NCBI GenBank assembly: GCA_027451085.1
Contig: DAIDKA010000189.1
Span: 1 to 6,126 of the forward strand
Reading direction: 5' to 3'
DNA: 6,126 nucleotides
Source of the DNA: Gammaproteobacteria bacterium
Lineage (GTDB): Bacteria > Pseudomonadota > Gammaproteobacteria > Steroidobacterales > Steroidobacteraceae
In this document: positions 1-5,083 of the stretch, in pieces
How the letters are laid out: the number at the start of each line of letters is the position of its first letter
How positions within the stretch are numbered: the first letter of the stretch is position 1
Notes under the pieces: generated by a model
What the model saw: the letters and a program-made list of their open reading frames with translations, nothing else
Database searches by the model: none
Told to the model about the DNA's origin: nothing
Program-made: the position numbers and the translations under genes

Positions 1-813
1 GGACTGATCGTCGACAGGCTGGCGCCGCGCCTGCCGTTCGAGTTCATCCGGGTGAACCACCAGCCGGATGGCAACTTTCCCAACGGCGTGCCCAACCCGA
101 TGCTGGAGGAAAACCGCGCCGTCACGCGCGATGCGGTGCTGAACAGCAAGGCGGATGTCGGCCTGGCGTGGGACGGCGATTACGACCGCTGTTTCTTTTT
201 CGACGAGCAGGGCACCTTCATCGAGGGTTACTACCTGGTGGGCCTGCTGGCCGAGTACTTCCTGCAGCGCGAACCCGGCGCTCGCATCGTGCACGACCCG
301 CGCCTCACCTGGAACACGGTGGACGTGGTCACCCGTGCCGGCGGGGTGCCGGTGCTGTCGAAGTCCGGCCACGCCTTCATCAAGCAGAAGATGCGCGAGG
401 TCGACGCTGCCTATGGCGGGGAGATGAGCGCGCACCACTACTTCCGCAGTTTTGCTTACTGCGACAGCGGCATGATCCCGTGGCTGCTGGTGCTGGCGAT
501 CATCAGCCACAGCGGCCGGACCCTCTCGCAGCTGGTGGGGGAGCGCATGCGGCTGTTCCCGGCCAGCGGCGAGATCAACACGAAGCTTGCGGGCGGCGCC
601 AGGGAAGTGATCGAGCGGGCGCAGCAGGCATACGCCGGCGGGGCGGTCGATGTCGATTTCACCGACGGCCTGTCGGTGGAGTTCCCGCAGTGGCGCTTCA
701 ACCTGCGGGGCTCGAACACAGAGCCGCTGGTGCGTTTGAACGTCGAGTCCCGCGGCAGCGAGGCGCTGATGCGGGAGAAGACCGATGAGCTGTTGCGGCT
801 GATCCGTGGCTGA
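1..813 (+). CDS. manB: Phosphomannomutase, CpsG/ManB type (C-terminal part, 5' end outside window)
   Basis: Cytoplasmic enzyme of the alpha-D-phosphohexomutase family. It interconverts mannose-6-phosphate and mannose-1-phosphate, the precursor of GDP-mannose for exopolysaccharide or LPS. The frame is open from base 1, so the ATG at 52 is internal; 270 residues are visible of roughly 450. Seen in order: the metal-binding loop DGDYDR (bases 172-189), the sugar-recognition loop GEMSAHHYF (from 418), and the C-terminal phosphate-binding segment RGSNTEPLVRLNVES (from 706). The catalytic phosphoserine domain lies upstream of the window. RGSNTEP and GEMSAHHYF fit the CpsG/ManB subgroup better than AlgC-type phosphomannomutase/phosphoglucomutase or GlmM, as I recall those families. 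The gene ends with TGA, and the permease gene follows after 45 nt on the same strand, so co-transcription is possible. Neighbouring polysaccharide genes, if any, would be to the left. Confidence 0.95.
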   Translation, partial: GLIVDRLAPRLPFEFIRVNHQPDGNFPNGVPNPMLEENRAVTRDAVLNSKADVGLAWDGDYDRCFFFDEQGTFIEGYYLVGLLAEYFLQREPGARIVHDPRLTWNTVDVVTRAGGVPVLSKSGHAFIKQKMREVDAAYGGEMSAHHYFRSFAYCDSGMIPWLLVLAIISHSGRTLSQLVGERMRLFPASGEINTKLAGGAREVIERAQQAYAGGAVDVDFTDGLSVEFPQWRFNLRGSNTEPLVRLNVESRGSEALMREKTDELLRLIRG

Positions 814-858
814 TGCGGGTGGCGGACCGGGTGGGCCTGTAGTGGCCGTGGGCCGGCC

Positions 859-2322
859 TTGAACATCTGGGCCCGCAAACCCGTGGAGGAGCTGTGCGCG
901 GACGCCGCGGAGGGCGGCAAGGCGGCGGCCCTGCCGCGCAGCCTGGGGATCTTCGCCCTGACCTGCATCGGTGTCGGCTCCACTGTCGGCGCCGGCATTT
1001 TCGTGCTCACGGGCAGCGTGGCGGCCGAGCACGCCGGCCCCGCGGTGGGTGCCTGTTTCCTACTTGCCAGCATCGCCTGCCTGCTGACGGCGCTGTGCTA
1101 CGCGGAACTGTCGTCGATGATCCCGGTGGCCGGCAGCGCCTACTCCTACACCTACGCCACGCTGGGCGAGGCTGTCGCCTGGACGGTGGGCTGGTGCCTG
1201 ATGATGGAGTACCTGTTCTCGGCTTCGCTGGTGGCCATCAGCTGGGCCGGCTATGCCCAATCCACCCTGCATCAGTTCGGGATCGAACTGCCGGCAGCGC
1301 TGATGTCGGCACCCTTTGATGCCAGGGATGGCTGGCACCTGTACGCCACCGGCACCCTGTTCAACCTGCCGGCGGTGCTGGTGACAGGGGTGTGCACGCT
1401 GGTGCTGCTGGGCGGGCTGAAAACCTCCACGCGCATCAACAATGTGATGGTGGTGTCGAAGATCATCGCCATCCTGGTGCTGATCGCGGTGGGCCTGAAG
1501 TACGTGGAGCCGGTGCGCTGGACGCCGTATGTGCCGGCCAACACCGGCGCCTTCGGCGCCTTCGGTGTCTCCGGCGTGATCCAGGGCACCGCCATCCTGG
1601 TGTTCGCCTACATCGGCTTCGACACGGTTTCCACCATGGGGCAGGAGACCCGCAATCCGCAGCGCGCCATCCCCTTGAGCCTGATGCTGGGGCTTGCGAT
1701 CTGCGCCGTGCTGTATCTCGCGGTCAGCTTCGTGATCACCGGCATGGTGCCGTACAAGGATCTGGACGTGCCGGACCCCATGTACCTGGCGCTGGACCGT
1801 GCAGGGCCCGAGGTGGCGTGGGCCAGGCTGCTGGTGGGCTTCGTGGCCGTGGTGGGCCTGGTGTCCGTGCTGCTGGTGACGCTCATGGGCCAGGTGCGGA
1901 TTTTCTACGCCATGGGCCGCGACCGCCTGCTGCCGGCCGCCTTCGCGCGCGTGCATGAGAAGACCCGCGTGCCGCACATCGGCACCCTCGTCACCGGCGT
2001 GGTCTCGATGATCGCCGCCGGGCTGCTGCCGCTGAATGTGCTCGGGGATGTCATTTCGATGGGCACGCTGCTGGCGTTCGGCATCGTGTGCGGCGGGCTG
2101 CTGGTGCTGCGCCGGACCCGTCCGGACCTGCCGCGGCCCTTCCGGGCGCCGGGCGGGATATGGGTGCCGCTGGCCGGCGCCGGGTGCTGTGTCGGCCTGA
2201 TGACCACGCTGCCGCGCATCGCCTGGGTGGGGTTCCTGGCATGGCTGATCATCGGTGTCGTGGTGTACGGCAACTACGGTGTGCGCCATTCAAGGCTGCA
2301 GGTGCAGGCCGCGCAGGAATGA
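859..2322 (+). CDS. APC-superfamily amino acid permease, CAT-like (12 predicted TM segments)
   Basis: Inner-membrane amino acid transporter of 487 residues, probably a secondary transporter of the bacterial cationic-amino-acid-transporter-like branch (GkApcT type). TM1 carries the unwound substrate-binding motif VGAGIFVLTG (residues 43-52). TM6 and its following loop carry FAYIGFDTVSTMGQETRNPQRAIP-like sequence (249-272). The loop after TM8 has QVRIFYAMGRDRLLP (345-359). Hydrophobic stretches lie near residues 33-53, 62-82, 105-130, 170-187, 198-213, 238-256, 275-297, 325-347, 375-391, 398-417, 432-450 and 455-473. The start is TTG at 859: the resulting MNIWARKPVEEL matches the usual N-terminus of this family. 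There is no convincing Shine-Dalgarno sequence, and a GTG at 883 is the only near alternative. The substrate cannot be read from sequence; the cationic assignment is inference from the family. Confidence 0.9.
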   Translation: MNIWARKPVEELCADAAEGGKAAALPRSLGIFALTCIGVGSTVGAGIFVLTGSVAAEHAGPAVGACFLLASIACLLTALCYAELSSMIPVAGSAYSYTYATLGEAVAWTVGWCLMMEYLFSASLVAISWAGYAQSTLHQFGIELPAALMSAPFDARDGWHLYATGTLFNLPAVLVTGVCTLVLLGGLKTSTRINNVMVVSKIIAILVLIAVGLKYVEPVRWTPYVPANTGAFGAFGVSGVIQGTAILVFAYIGFDTVSTMGQETRNPQRAIPLSLMLGLAICAVLYLAVSFVITGMVPYKDLDVPDPMYLALDRAGPEVAWARLLVGFVAVVGLVSVLLVTLMGQVRIFYAMGRDRLLPAAFARVHEKTRVPHIGTLVTGVVSMIAAGLLPLNVLGDVISMGTLLAFGIVCGGLLVLRRTRPDLPRPFRAPGGIWVPLAGAGCCVGLMTTLPRIAWVGFLAWLIIGVVVYGNYGVRHSRLQVQAAQE

Positions 2323-2332
2323 GCAGGAAAAA

Positions 2333-2356
2333 GGGCGCGCCGTTGCCGGCGCGCCC
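2333..2356 (-). terminator. Intrinsic terminator in the convergent gap, oriented for the FG-GAP gene
   Basis: A perfect 10-bp inverted repeat (2333-2342 GGGCGCGCCG with 2347-2356 CGGCGCGCCC) encloses the loop TTGC. A run of five A on the plus strand (2328-2332) gives U5 right after the stem on the minus strand, so it is a textbook terminator for the leftward FG-GAP gene ending at 2382. On the plus strand the stem sits 10 nt after the permease stop but is followed by TGGTGTTG, a weak U-tract. It may still serve as a shared terminator. Confidence 0.85.
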
Positions 2357-2381
2357 TGGTGTTGCGCGGCTGCCGTTGCGG

Positions 2382-3797
2382 TCAGTACCCGATCTGGAAC
2401 TCTGTGCCGAAAGTGCCTGCCGCGGTACCCGCCGTGCCGGTCTGGTTCAGCATCGCGGCGGCGGTGTTGGTGTCTGCCAGCACGATGTCCAGGTAGCCGT
2501 CGTTGTTGATGTCGGCCAGCTGCACGCGCACCGGCTGGCCCAGCCCGAAGTAGGACGTGCCGGTGTCGAACGTGCCAAGGGTGGTGGTGTCCTGCGGCAT
2601 GACGTAGATGGTGCCCTCGCCCTGGGGGTAGAGCGAGGTCAGCACCACATCCGGCAGGCCGTCGCCATTGATGTCGCCCACTGCAAGGCTCAGTCCGCCG
2701 CCATAGGTGGTCGAATTCTGGTTGGCGTAGATCGCGCCGGCGTTGAACGTGCCGGTGTTGGTGCTGGTGGTCTGGCTGATCACCAGCACACCGGCGTTGG
2801 TGTACGCCCCGGTGACGCTGCTGACCAGCCCCTGGCAGGCCACCAGGATGGACAGGGGATCGGTGCCGGTGGCGCTGAGCGCCGCGGCGGGCATCGTGTT
2901 GGTGTCTTCTGCCGTGACCAGGGTGGCCTGCACGCTCTTGCTGGCCGCCAGGTCGAAGATGCGCACCTGGCTGGGTTCGCAGCTGGAGGCGATGCCTGAG
3001 GCCAGGGAGACGGGCGCGGAAAAGCTGATGGAGGTGCTGGTCGCGCCGGGCTGACCGTAGAACACCTGCACATAGCCGTTGGTGCCGGCGCCGTTGGCGC
3101 TGTCCAGCGACTGGTCGGAGGTGATCACGACGTCAGGGTAGCCATCGCCGTTGAGATCGGCCACCGCCACGGACACCCCCTGATTGGGGATGGAGCTTTC
3201 CGCAGGCAGCGCAAACGTGATCGGATTGCTGAAACTGCCGCGGCTGTTCGGATTCTGCAGCAGGATCGTGAGGTAACCGGACCCGTCTGCGATCACGATA
3301 TCCGGGGCGCCGTCGCCGTTCATGTCCGCGAGGATGATCTGGTTGGGTTGACCACCGGAGTTGATGGTGGTGGCGCCGTTGTAGGCGCCGCTGGTGGGGC
3401 TGGTCTCTGTCAGCAGCGACAACGTGCCGTTGGCGTTGTTCGCCACCACGATGTCGTTGCCGCCGGTGCCCATGACATCGCCGATGGCGACGCCCGAGGG
3501 GGGGACGCCGCTGCTGTTGTAGTTCGCCGCCGCCCCGAATGTGCTGCCGGGGCTGGTGGTGATGTTCATCATCACCGCGACGTAGCCGGGACGCTGCGTG
3601 AGGCCGGTCTGGTCGATCTGCGCGGCGGGAGCCACGACGTCGAGATAGCCGTTGCCCGTGAGATCGGCCAGGACCACCGCGTTGGGCACATCCACGATCG
3701 CATAGTTGTTGTTGCCGCAGCCGGCGATCACGGTGACGAGCGCGGCGCCTGCGGTCAGGCGGGCGGCGGCGATGAGCCGCGGGAATGTTTTCAACAT
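2382..3797 (-). CDS. FG-GAP/VCBS-repeat lipoprotein, predicted seven-bladed beta-propeller
   Basis: A 471-residue predicted envelope lipoprotein of unknown partner. The N-terminus has a basic, hydrophobic signal peptide ending in lipobox VIAGC, so Cys27 would be lipidated; Gly at +2 gives no inner-membrane retention signal. The mature chain repeats a calcium-loop motif about every 50-70 residues: DLTGNGYLD (45-53), DVMGTGGND (107-115), DMNGDGAPD (158-166), DLNGDGYPD (214-222), DINGDGLPD (375-383) and DINNDGYLD (429-437). A degenerate equivalent sits near 278-296 (VRIFDLAASKSVQATLV), giving seven blades. The C-terminal TFGTEFQIGY resembles the outer strand of a blade and probably closes the ring with blade 1. 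The start at 3797 is chosen because AGGAG lies 7 nt upstream and the signal peptide begins there, although the frame stays open to 4208. The protein is rich in Asn, Thr, Ser and Gly, as expected for an exported repeat protein. The GlcG-like gene precedes it on the same strand. Integrin-like propellers usually bind ligands; nothing here shows which. Confidence 0.88.
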   Translation of the reverse strand: MLKTFPRLIAAARLTAGAALVTVIAGCGNNNYAIVDVPNAVVLADLTGNGYLDVVAPAAQIDQTGLTQRPGYVAVMMNITTSPGSTFGAAANYNSSGVPPSGVAIGDVMGTGGNDIVVANNANGTLSLLTETSPTSGAYNGATTINSGGQPNQIILADMNGDGAPDIVIADGSGYLTILLQNPNSRGSFSNPITFALPAESSIPNQGVSVAVADLNGDGYPDVVITSDQSLDSANGAGTNGYVQVFYGQPGATSTSISFSAPVSLASGIASSCEPSQVRIFDLAASKSVQATLVTAEDTNTMPAAALSATGTDPLSILVACQGLVSSVTGAYTNAGVLVISQTTSTNTGTFNAGAIYANQNSTTYGGGLSLAVGDINGDGLPDVVLTSLYPQGEGTIYVMPQDTTTLGTFDTGTSYFGLGQPVRVQLADINNDGYLDIVLADTNTAAAMLNQTGTAGTAAGTFGTEFQIGY

Positions 3798-3802
3798 GGA
3801 CG

Positions 3803-3809
3803 GCTCCTG
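3803..3809 (-). promoter_or_regulatory. Shine-Dalgarno deciding the start of the FG-GAP lipoprotein
   Basis: The minus strand reads TCAGGAGCCGTCC just before ATG. The AGGAG core at about 7 nt spacing selects the ATG at 3797 over upstream in-frame starts, which would lack a signal peptide and overlap the GlcG-like gene. Confidence 0.8.
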
Positions 3810-3856
3810 AGGCGGGGTTCCCGGGTCCGGCAACGCCGCACCCGCGGTTTGGGTTG

Positions 3857-3878
3857 ACCGGACCTCCAAGGGTCCGGT
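3857..3878 (-). other. Hairpin between the GlcG-like and FG-GAP genes
   Basis: An 8-bp perfect inverted repeat ACCGGACC (3857-3864) / GGTCCGGT (3871-3878) with a 6-nt loop lies 25 nt downstream of the GlcG-like stop. No U-tract follows it on the minus strand (CAACCCAAACC), so it is a poor intrinsic terminator. It may be a partial terminator, an mRNA-stabilising or processing stem, or chance in G+C-rich DNA. Confidence 0.45.
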
Positions 3879-3903
3879 TCCCTGGCAGAGTAGAGATTCA
3901 GCG

Positions 3904-4305
3904 TCAGGACAGCGCGGCGATCCCGACTTTGGCGGTTTCGGCGTCTTCGGCGGACTTGACGCCCGAGACGCCCACGGCACCGATGCACTGGCCGTCGACC
4001 AGCACCGGAACGCCACCTTCCAGCAGGCCCGGCAGGGGCGCGGTGGCCAGGGCGGTGCGGCCCTTGTTGATGGCGTCCTCAAAGATGCCGGATTCGCGCC
4101 GCCCAAGGGCGGCGGTGTTGGCCTTTGCCATGGCCATGGAGACAGTGAAAGGGGCGGCGTCGTCCAGACGAGCCAGTCCCAGCAGGTGACCGCCGTCGTC
4201 GGTGACACAGATGGTCACGGGCCAGCCCTTGGCGCGGGCATGCGCCGAGGCCGCATCGATGATCTTCTGGGCGTCGGCCAGCTCGAGATACTTGCGGGTT
4301 TTCAT
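3904..4305 (-). CDS. GlcG/HbpS-family protein (DUF336)
   Basis: A 133-residue protein, the usual full length for the family. Seen: VTDDGGHLLGLARLDDA (34-50), MAKANTAA (59-66), and the C-terminal signature GGVPVLVDGQCIGAVGVSG (97-115). This fold was named from GlcG of the E. coli glycolate locus and from the haem-binding HbpS of Streptomyces. Members also appear as cofactor-related or corrinoid-pathway proteins, so the ligand is open. No signal peptide is visible, suggesting a cytoplasmic protein, unlike secreted HbpS. ATG at 4305 is chosen because CAAGGAG precedes it by 8 nt and the protein begins MKTRKYLELADAQKI, a normal start for the family; the longer frame to 4389 would run into the upstream terminator. 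No glycolate oxidase genes are visible, so the symbol glcG is not assigned. It could be co-transcribed with the FG-GAP gene 106 nt downstream. Confidence 0.9.
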   Translation of the reverse strand: MKTRKYLELADAQKIIDAASAHARAKGWPVTICVTDDGGHLLGLARLDDAAPFTVSMAMAKANTAALGRRESGIFEDAINKGRTALATAPLPGLLEGGVPVLVDGQCIGAVGVSGVKSAEDAETAKVGIAALS

Positions 4306-4336
4306 TGCGGGTGCTCCTTGCAGAGCAGAGGCAAGG

Positions 4337-4342
4337 CTTATA
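4337..4342 (-). promoter_or_regulatory. Candidate -10 element for the GlcG-like gene
   Basis: The minus strand reads TATAAG (5 of 6 matches to TATAAT) 31 nt upstream of the ATG, just past the terminator that isolates this gene from the RRM gene. No good -35 is found at 16-18 nt, because that position falls within the terminator stem. This is a weak call based on position and composition. Confidence 0.25.
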
Positions 4343-4348
4343 AACGAC

Positions 4349-4380
4349 ACCCGCTCCCGGCCTTGCGGTCGGGAGCGGGT
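4349..4380 (-). terminator. Intrinsic terminator downstream of the RRM gene (bidirectional shape)
   Basis: A long inverted repeat: ACCCGCTCCCG (4349-4359) pairs perfectly with 4370-4380. It continues inward by a G-U pair and two G-C pairs to a TTGC loop, about 14 pairs in all. It lies 31 nt past the stop of the leftward RRM gene, the only nearby gene it can serve. On the minus strand the stem is followed by GTCGTTTAT, a modest U-tract. On the plus strand it is followed by TTTTTATC (the stem's last T plus four more), a better one, so it probably works in both directions. Confidence 0.8.
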
Positions 4381-4411
4381 TTTTATCAACGCTGCTTAAA
4401 CAGCGACGGGC

Positions 4412-4780
4412 TTAGTAGCGACCGCCGCCGCCGCCACCGCCACCGCCGTAGCCGCCGCGGCCACCGCCGCCGCCACCGCCGCCGTAGCCGCCGCGGCCAC
4501 CGCCGCCGCAGCCACCACCGCCACCACCGCCGGAACGGTCACGGGCCTGGGCCTCGTCGATCTTCAGCGCGCGGCCGCCGAAGTCCTGGCCGTTCAGCTG
4601 CTGCATGGCGCGGGAGGCGTCAGCCTGAGCCATTTCCACGAAGCCGAAGCCGCGGGGGCGGCCGGTCTCGCGATCGGTGATCAGGGCGATCTTCTCGACC
4701 GGGCCGACCTTCTCGAAGATCTCACGAACCGAGTCTTCGGTCGCCGAAAAGGGCAGGTTTCCAACAAACAGTTTGGTCAC
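4412..4780 (-). CDS. Glycine-rich RRM RNA-binding protein
   Basis: A 122-residue single-RRM protein with a glycine-rich tail, like the bacterial Rbp family and plant GRPs. The RRM spans residues 3 to about 77. RNP2 is KLFVGN (3-8) and RNP1 is RGFGFVEM (43-50), with RNA-stacking aromatics Phe5, Phe45 and Phe47 present. RNP1 ends in Met where Phe or Tyr is usual. The tail (84-122) is almost pure Gly with two copies of a 12-residue unit RGGYGGGGGGGG (96-107, 108-119) and a final RY. A lone Cys91 interrupts the Gly run. The start is GTG at 4780; an in-frame TAA lies 9 nt upstream, and MTKLFVGNLPFSATED is the normal family N-terminus. No clear Shine-Dalgarno is seen; the leader is U-rich. The family binds single-stranded RNA and is often cold-induced, but induction here is inference. 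Terminator-like hairpins on both sides suggest a monocistronic unit. Confidence 0.93.
   Translation of the reverse strand: MTKLFVGNLPFSATEDSVREIFEKVGPVEKIALITDRETGRPRGFGFVEMAQADASRAMQQLNGQDFGGRALKIDEAQARDRSGGGGGGGCGGGGRGGYGGGGGGGGRGGYGGGGGGGGGRY
4443..4509 (-). repeat. 36-bp tandem repeat encoding the RGGY-polyglycine tail
   Basis: Two copies with a period of 36 bp within the RRM gene. The 25 bases from 4449 recur exactly from 4485, as do the six bases before each. The unit encodes RGGYGGGGGGGG. The surrounding GGN codons make a low-complexity CCG/CCA tract on the plus strand from about 4420 to 4530. Confidence 0.85.
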
Positions 4781-4810
4781 GGAAAATTACTCACAAAAAT
4801 AAAGACATCC

Positions 4811-4827
4811 GGCAGGTAGGTCCTGCC
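4811..4827 (-). promoter_or_regulatory. Leader hairpin upstream of the RRM gene
   Basis: A 6-bp inverted repeat GGCAGG/CCTGCC with a 5-nt loop lies 30 nt before the GTG start. On the minus strand it is followed by GGATGTCTTTATTTTTG, giving a structured stem plus U-rich single strand immediately before the start codon. A role in thermal or autoregulatory control is inference only. Confidence 0.4.
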
Positions 4828-4977
4828 TCCCGGTTCGCGGATACTTCTTGAATATGCCCTGGCTTGAGCGGTGCGAAAGAGGCGCCTTTAGGTGGCGCTC
4901 GTCTTTGGTCTGCTAATGCGGAACACGGCGGAAGATCACGACCCAGCGCGCAGCATACACCACTGCGCTGGCACCTT

Positions 4978-5007
4978 GGCAAAAAGTCGCCTATGGCGCC
5001 TTTTGCC
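4978..5007 (-). terminator. Terminator hairpin downstream of the UPF0210 gene
   Basis: Arm 4982-4991 (AAAAGTCGCC) pairs with 4995-5004 (GGCGCCTTTT) around a 3-nt loop with one mismatch. GGC/GCC extends the base with one bulged A. On the minus strand the second arm ends in CUUUUUG, the usual terminator form, 59 nt past the UPF0210 stop. Its upstream arm can also pair with a different segment (4997-5006 with 5014-5023), so formation may be conditional. Confidence 0.65.
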
Positions 5008-5033
5008 CGTCCAGCAAAAGGCGTGGCTTTTGC
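4997..5033 (-). promoter_or_regulatory. Alternative hairpins overlapping the terminator (attenuator-like)
   Basis: CGCCTTTTGC at 4997-5006 is a perfect 10-bp complement of GCAAAAGGCG at 5014-5023 (7-nt loop). GCAAAAG at 5014-5020 also pairs with CTTTTGC at 5027-5033 (6-nt loop). Together with the terminator stem, four successive arms can pair 1-2, 2-3 or 3-4. This topology is seen directly; function is inferred. Confidence 0.5.
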
Positions 5034-5053
5034 CGGATGGGTCCACGCTCCTG

Positions 5054-5083
5054 GTTATTGAGCGCCTAGTTATTGAGCGCCTG
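5054..5083 (-). repeat. 15-bp tandem duplication across the UPF0210 stop codon
   Basis: Two adjacent copies, GTTATTGAGCGCCTA (5054-5068) and GTTATTGAGCGCCTG (5069-5083), differ only at the last base. On the coding strand the gene-internal copy is CAG GCG CTC AAT AAC and the other begins TAG, the stop codon. Fourteen of 15 bases are identical, so the duplication looks recent. Confidence 0.9.

Larger units (their letters stand above)
4781..5065 (-). other. 285-nt intergenic region: UPF0210 3' end and RRM leader/promoter region
   Basis: I support no gene here. The 63-codon frame at 4791-4982 (-) has no Shine-Dalgarno, resembles no family I recognise and overlaps several hairpins. From right to left the region holds the second copy of a 15-bp duplication, a cluster of overlapping hairpins (4978-5036), an imperfect stem near 4879-4900 (GCGCC/GGCGC core), a stem GGCAGG/CCTGCC at 4811-4827, and the U-rich stretch TCTTTATTTTTGTGAG just before the RRM start. 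The RRM promoter must lie here, but I could not pick convincing -35/-10 boxes. It is less G+C-rich than the flanking genes. Confidence 0.6.

Noticed and set aside
1060..2289. A 409-codon open frame on the minus strand across the permease
   Set aside because: It is antisense to a clearly recognised permease. The translation is rich in His, Gln and Arg with no family resemblance, as expected from the complement of G+C-rich coding DNA.
2761..2789. A 9-bp inverted repeat GTGCTGGTG/CACCAGCAC inside the FG-GAP gene
   Set aside because: It lies within coding sequence rich in Val, Leu, Thr and Asn codons, where such stems arise by chance. No U-tract or gene boundary is nearby.
2088..2999. A 303-codon plus-strand frame spanning the permease 3' end and the FG-GAP gene
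   Set aside because: It crosses two real genes and a terminator, and its product is low-complexity Gly/Ala/Val/Arg with no motif.
3798..4208. N-terminal extension of the FG-GAP frame to an ATG at 4208
   Set aside because: The extension overlaps the GlcG-like gene in another frame and would bury the lipobox. The ATG at 3797 has a good Shine-Dalgarno and starts a lipoprotein signal peptide.
4420..4530. A possible trinucleotide-repeat array or CRISPR-like repeat
   Set aside because: The periodicity is explained by Gly codons and a 12-residue protein repeat. There are no unique spacers.
4186..4680. Plus-strand Arg/His-rich frame ending in many RRH repeats, resembling a basic nucleic-acid-binding protein
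   Set aside because: The basic repeats are only the complement of the polyglycine codons of the RRM gene.
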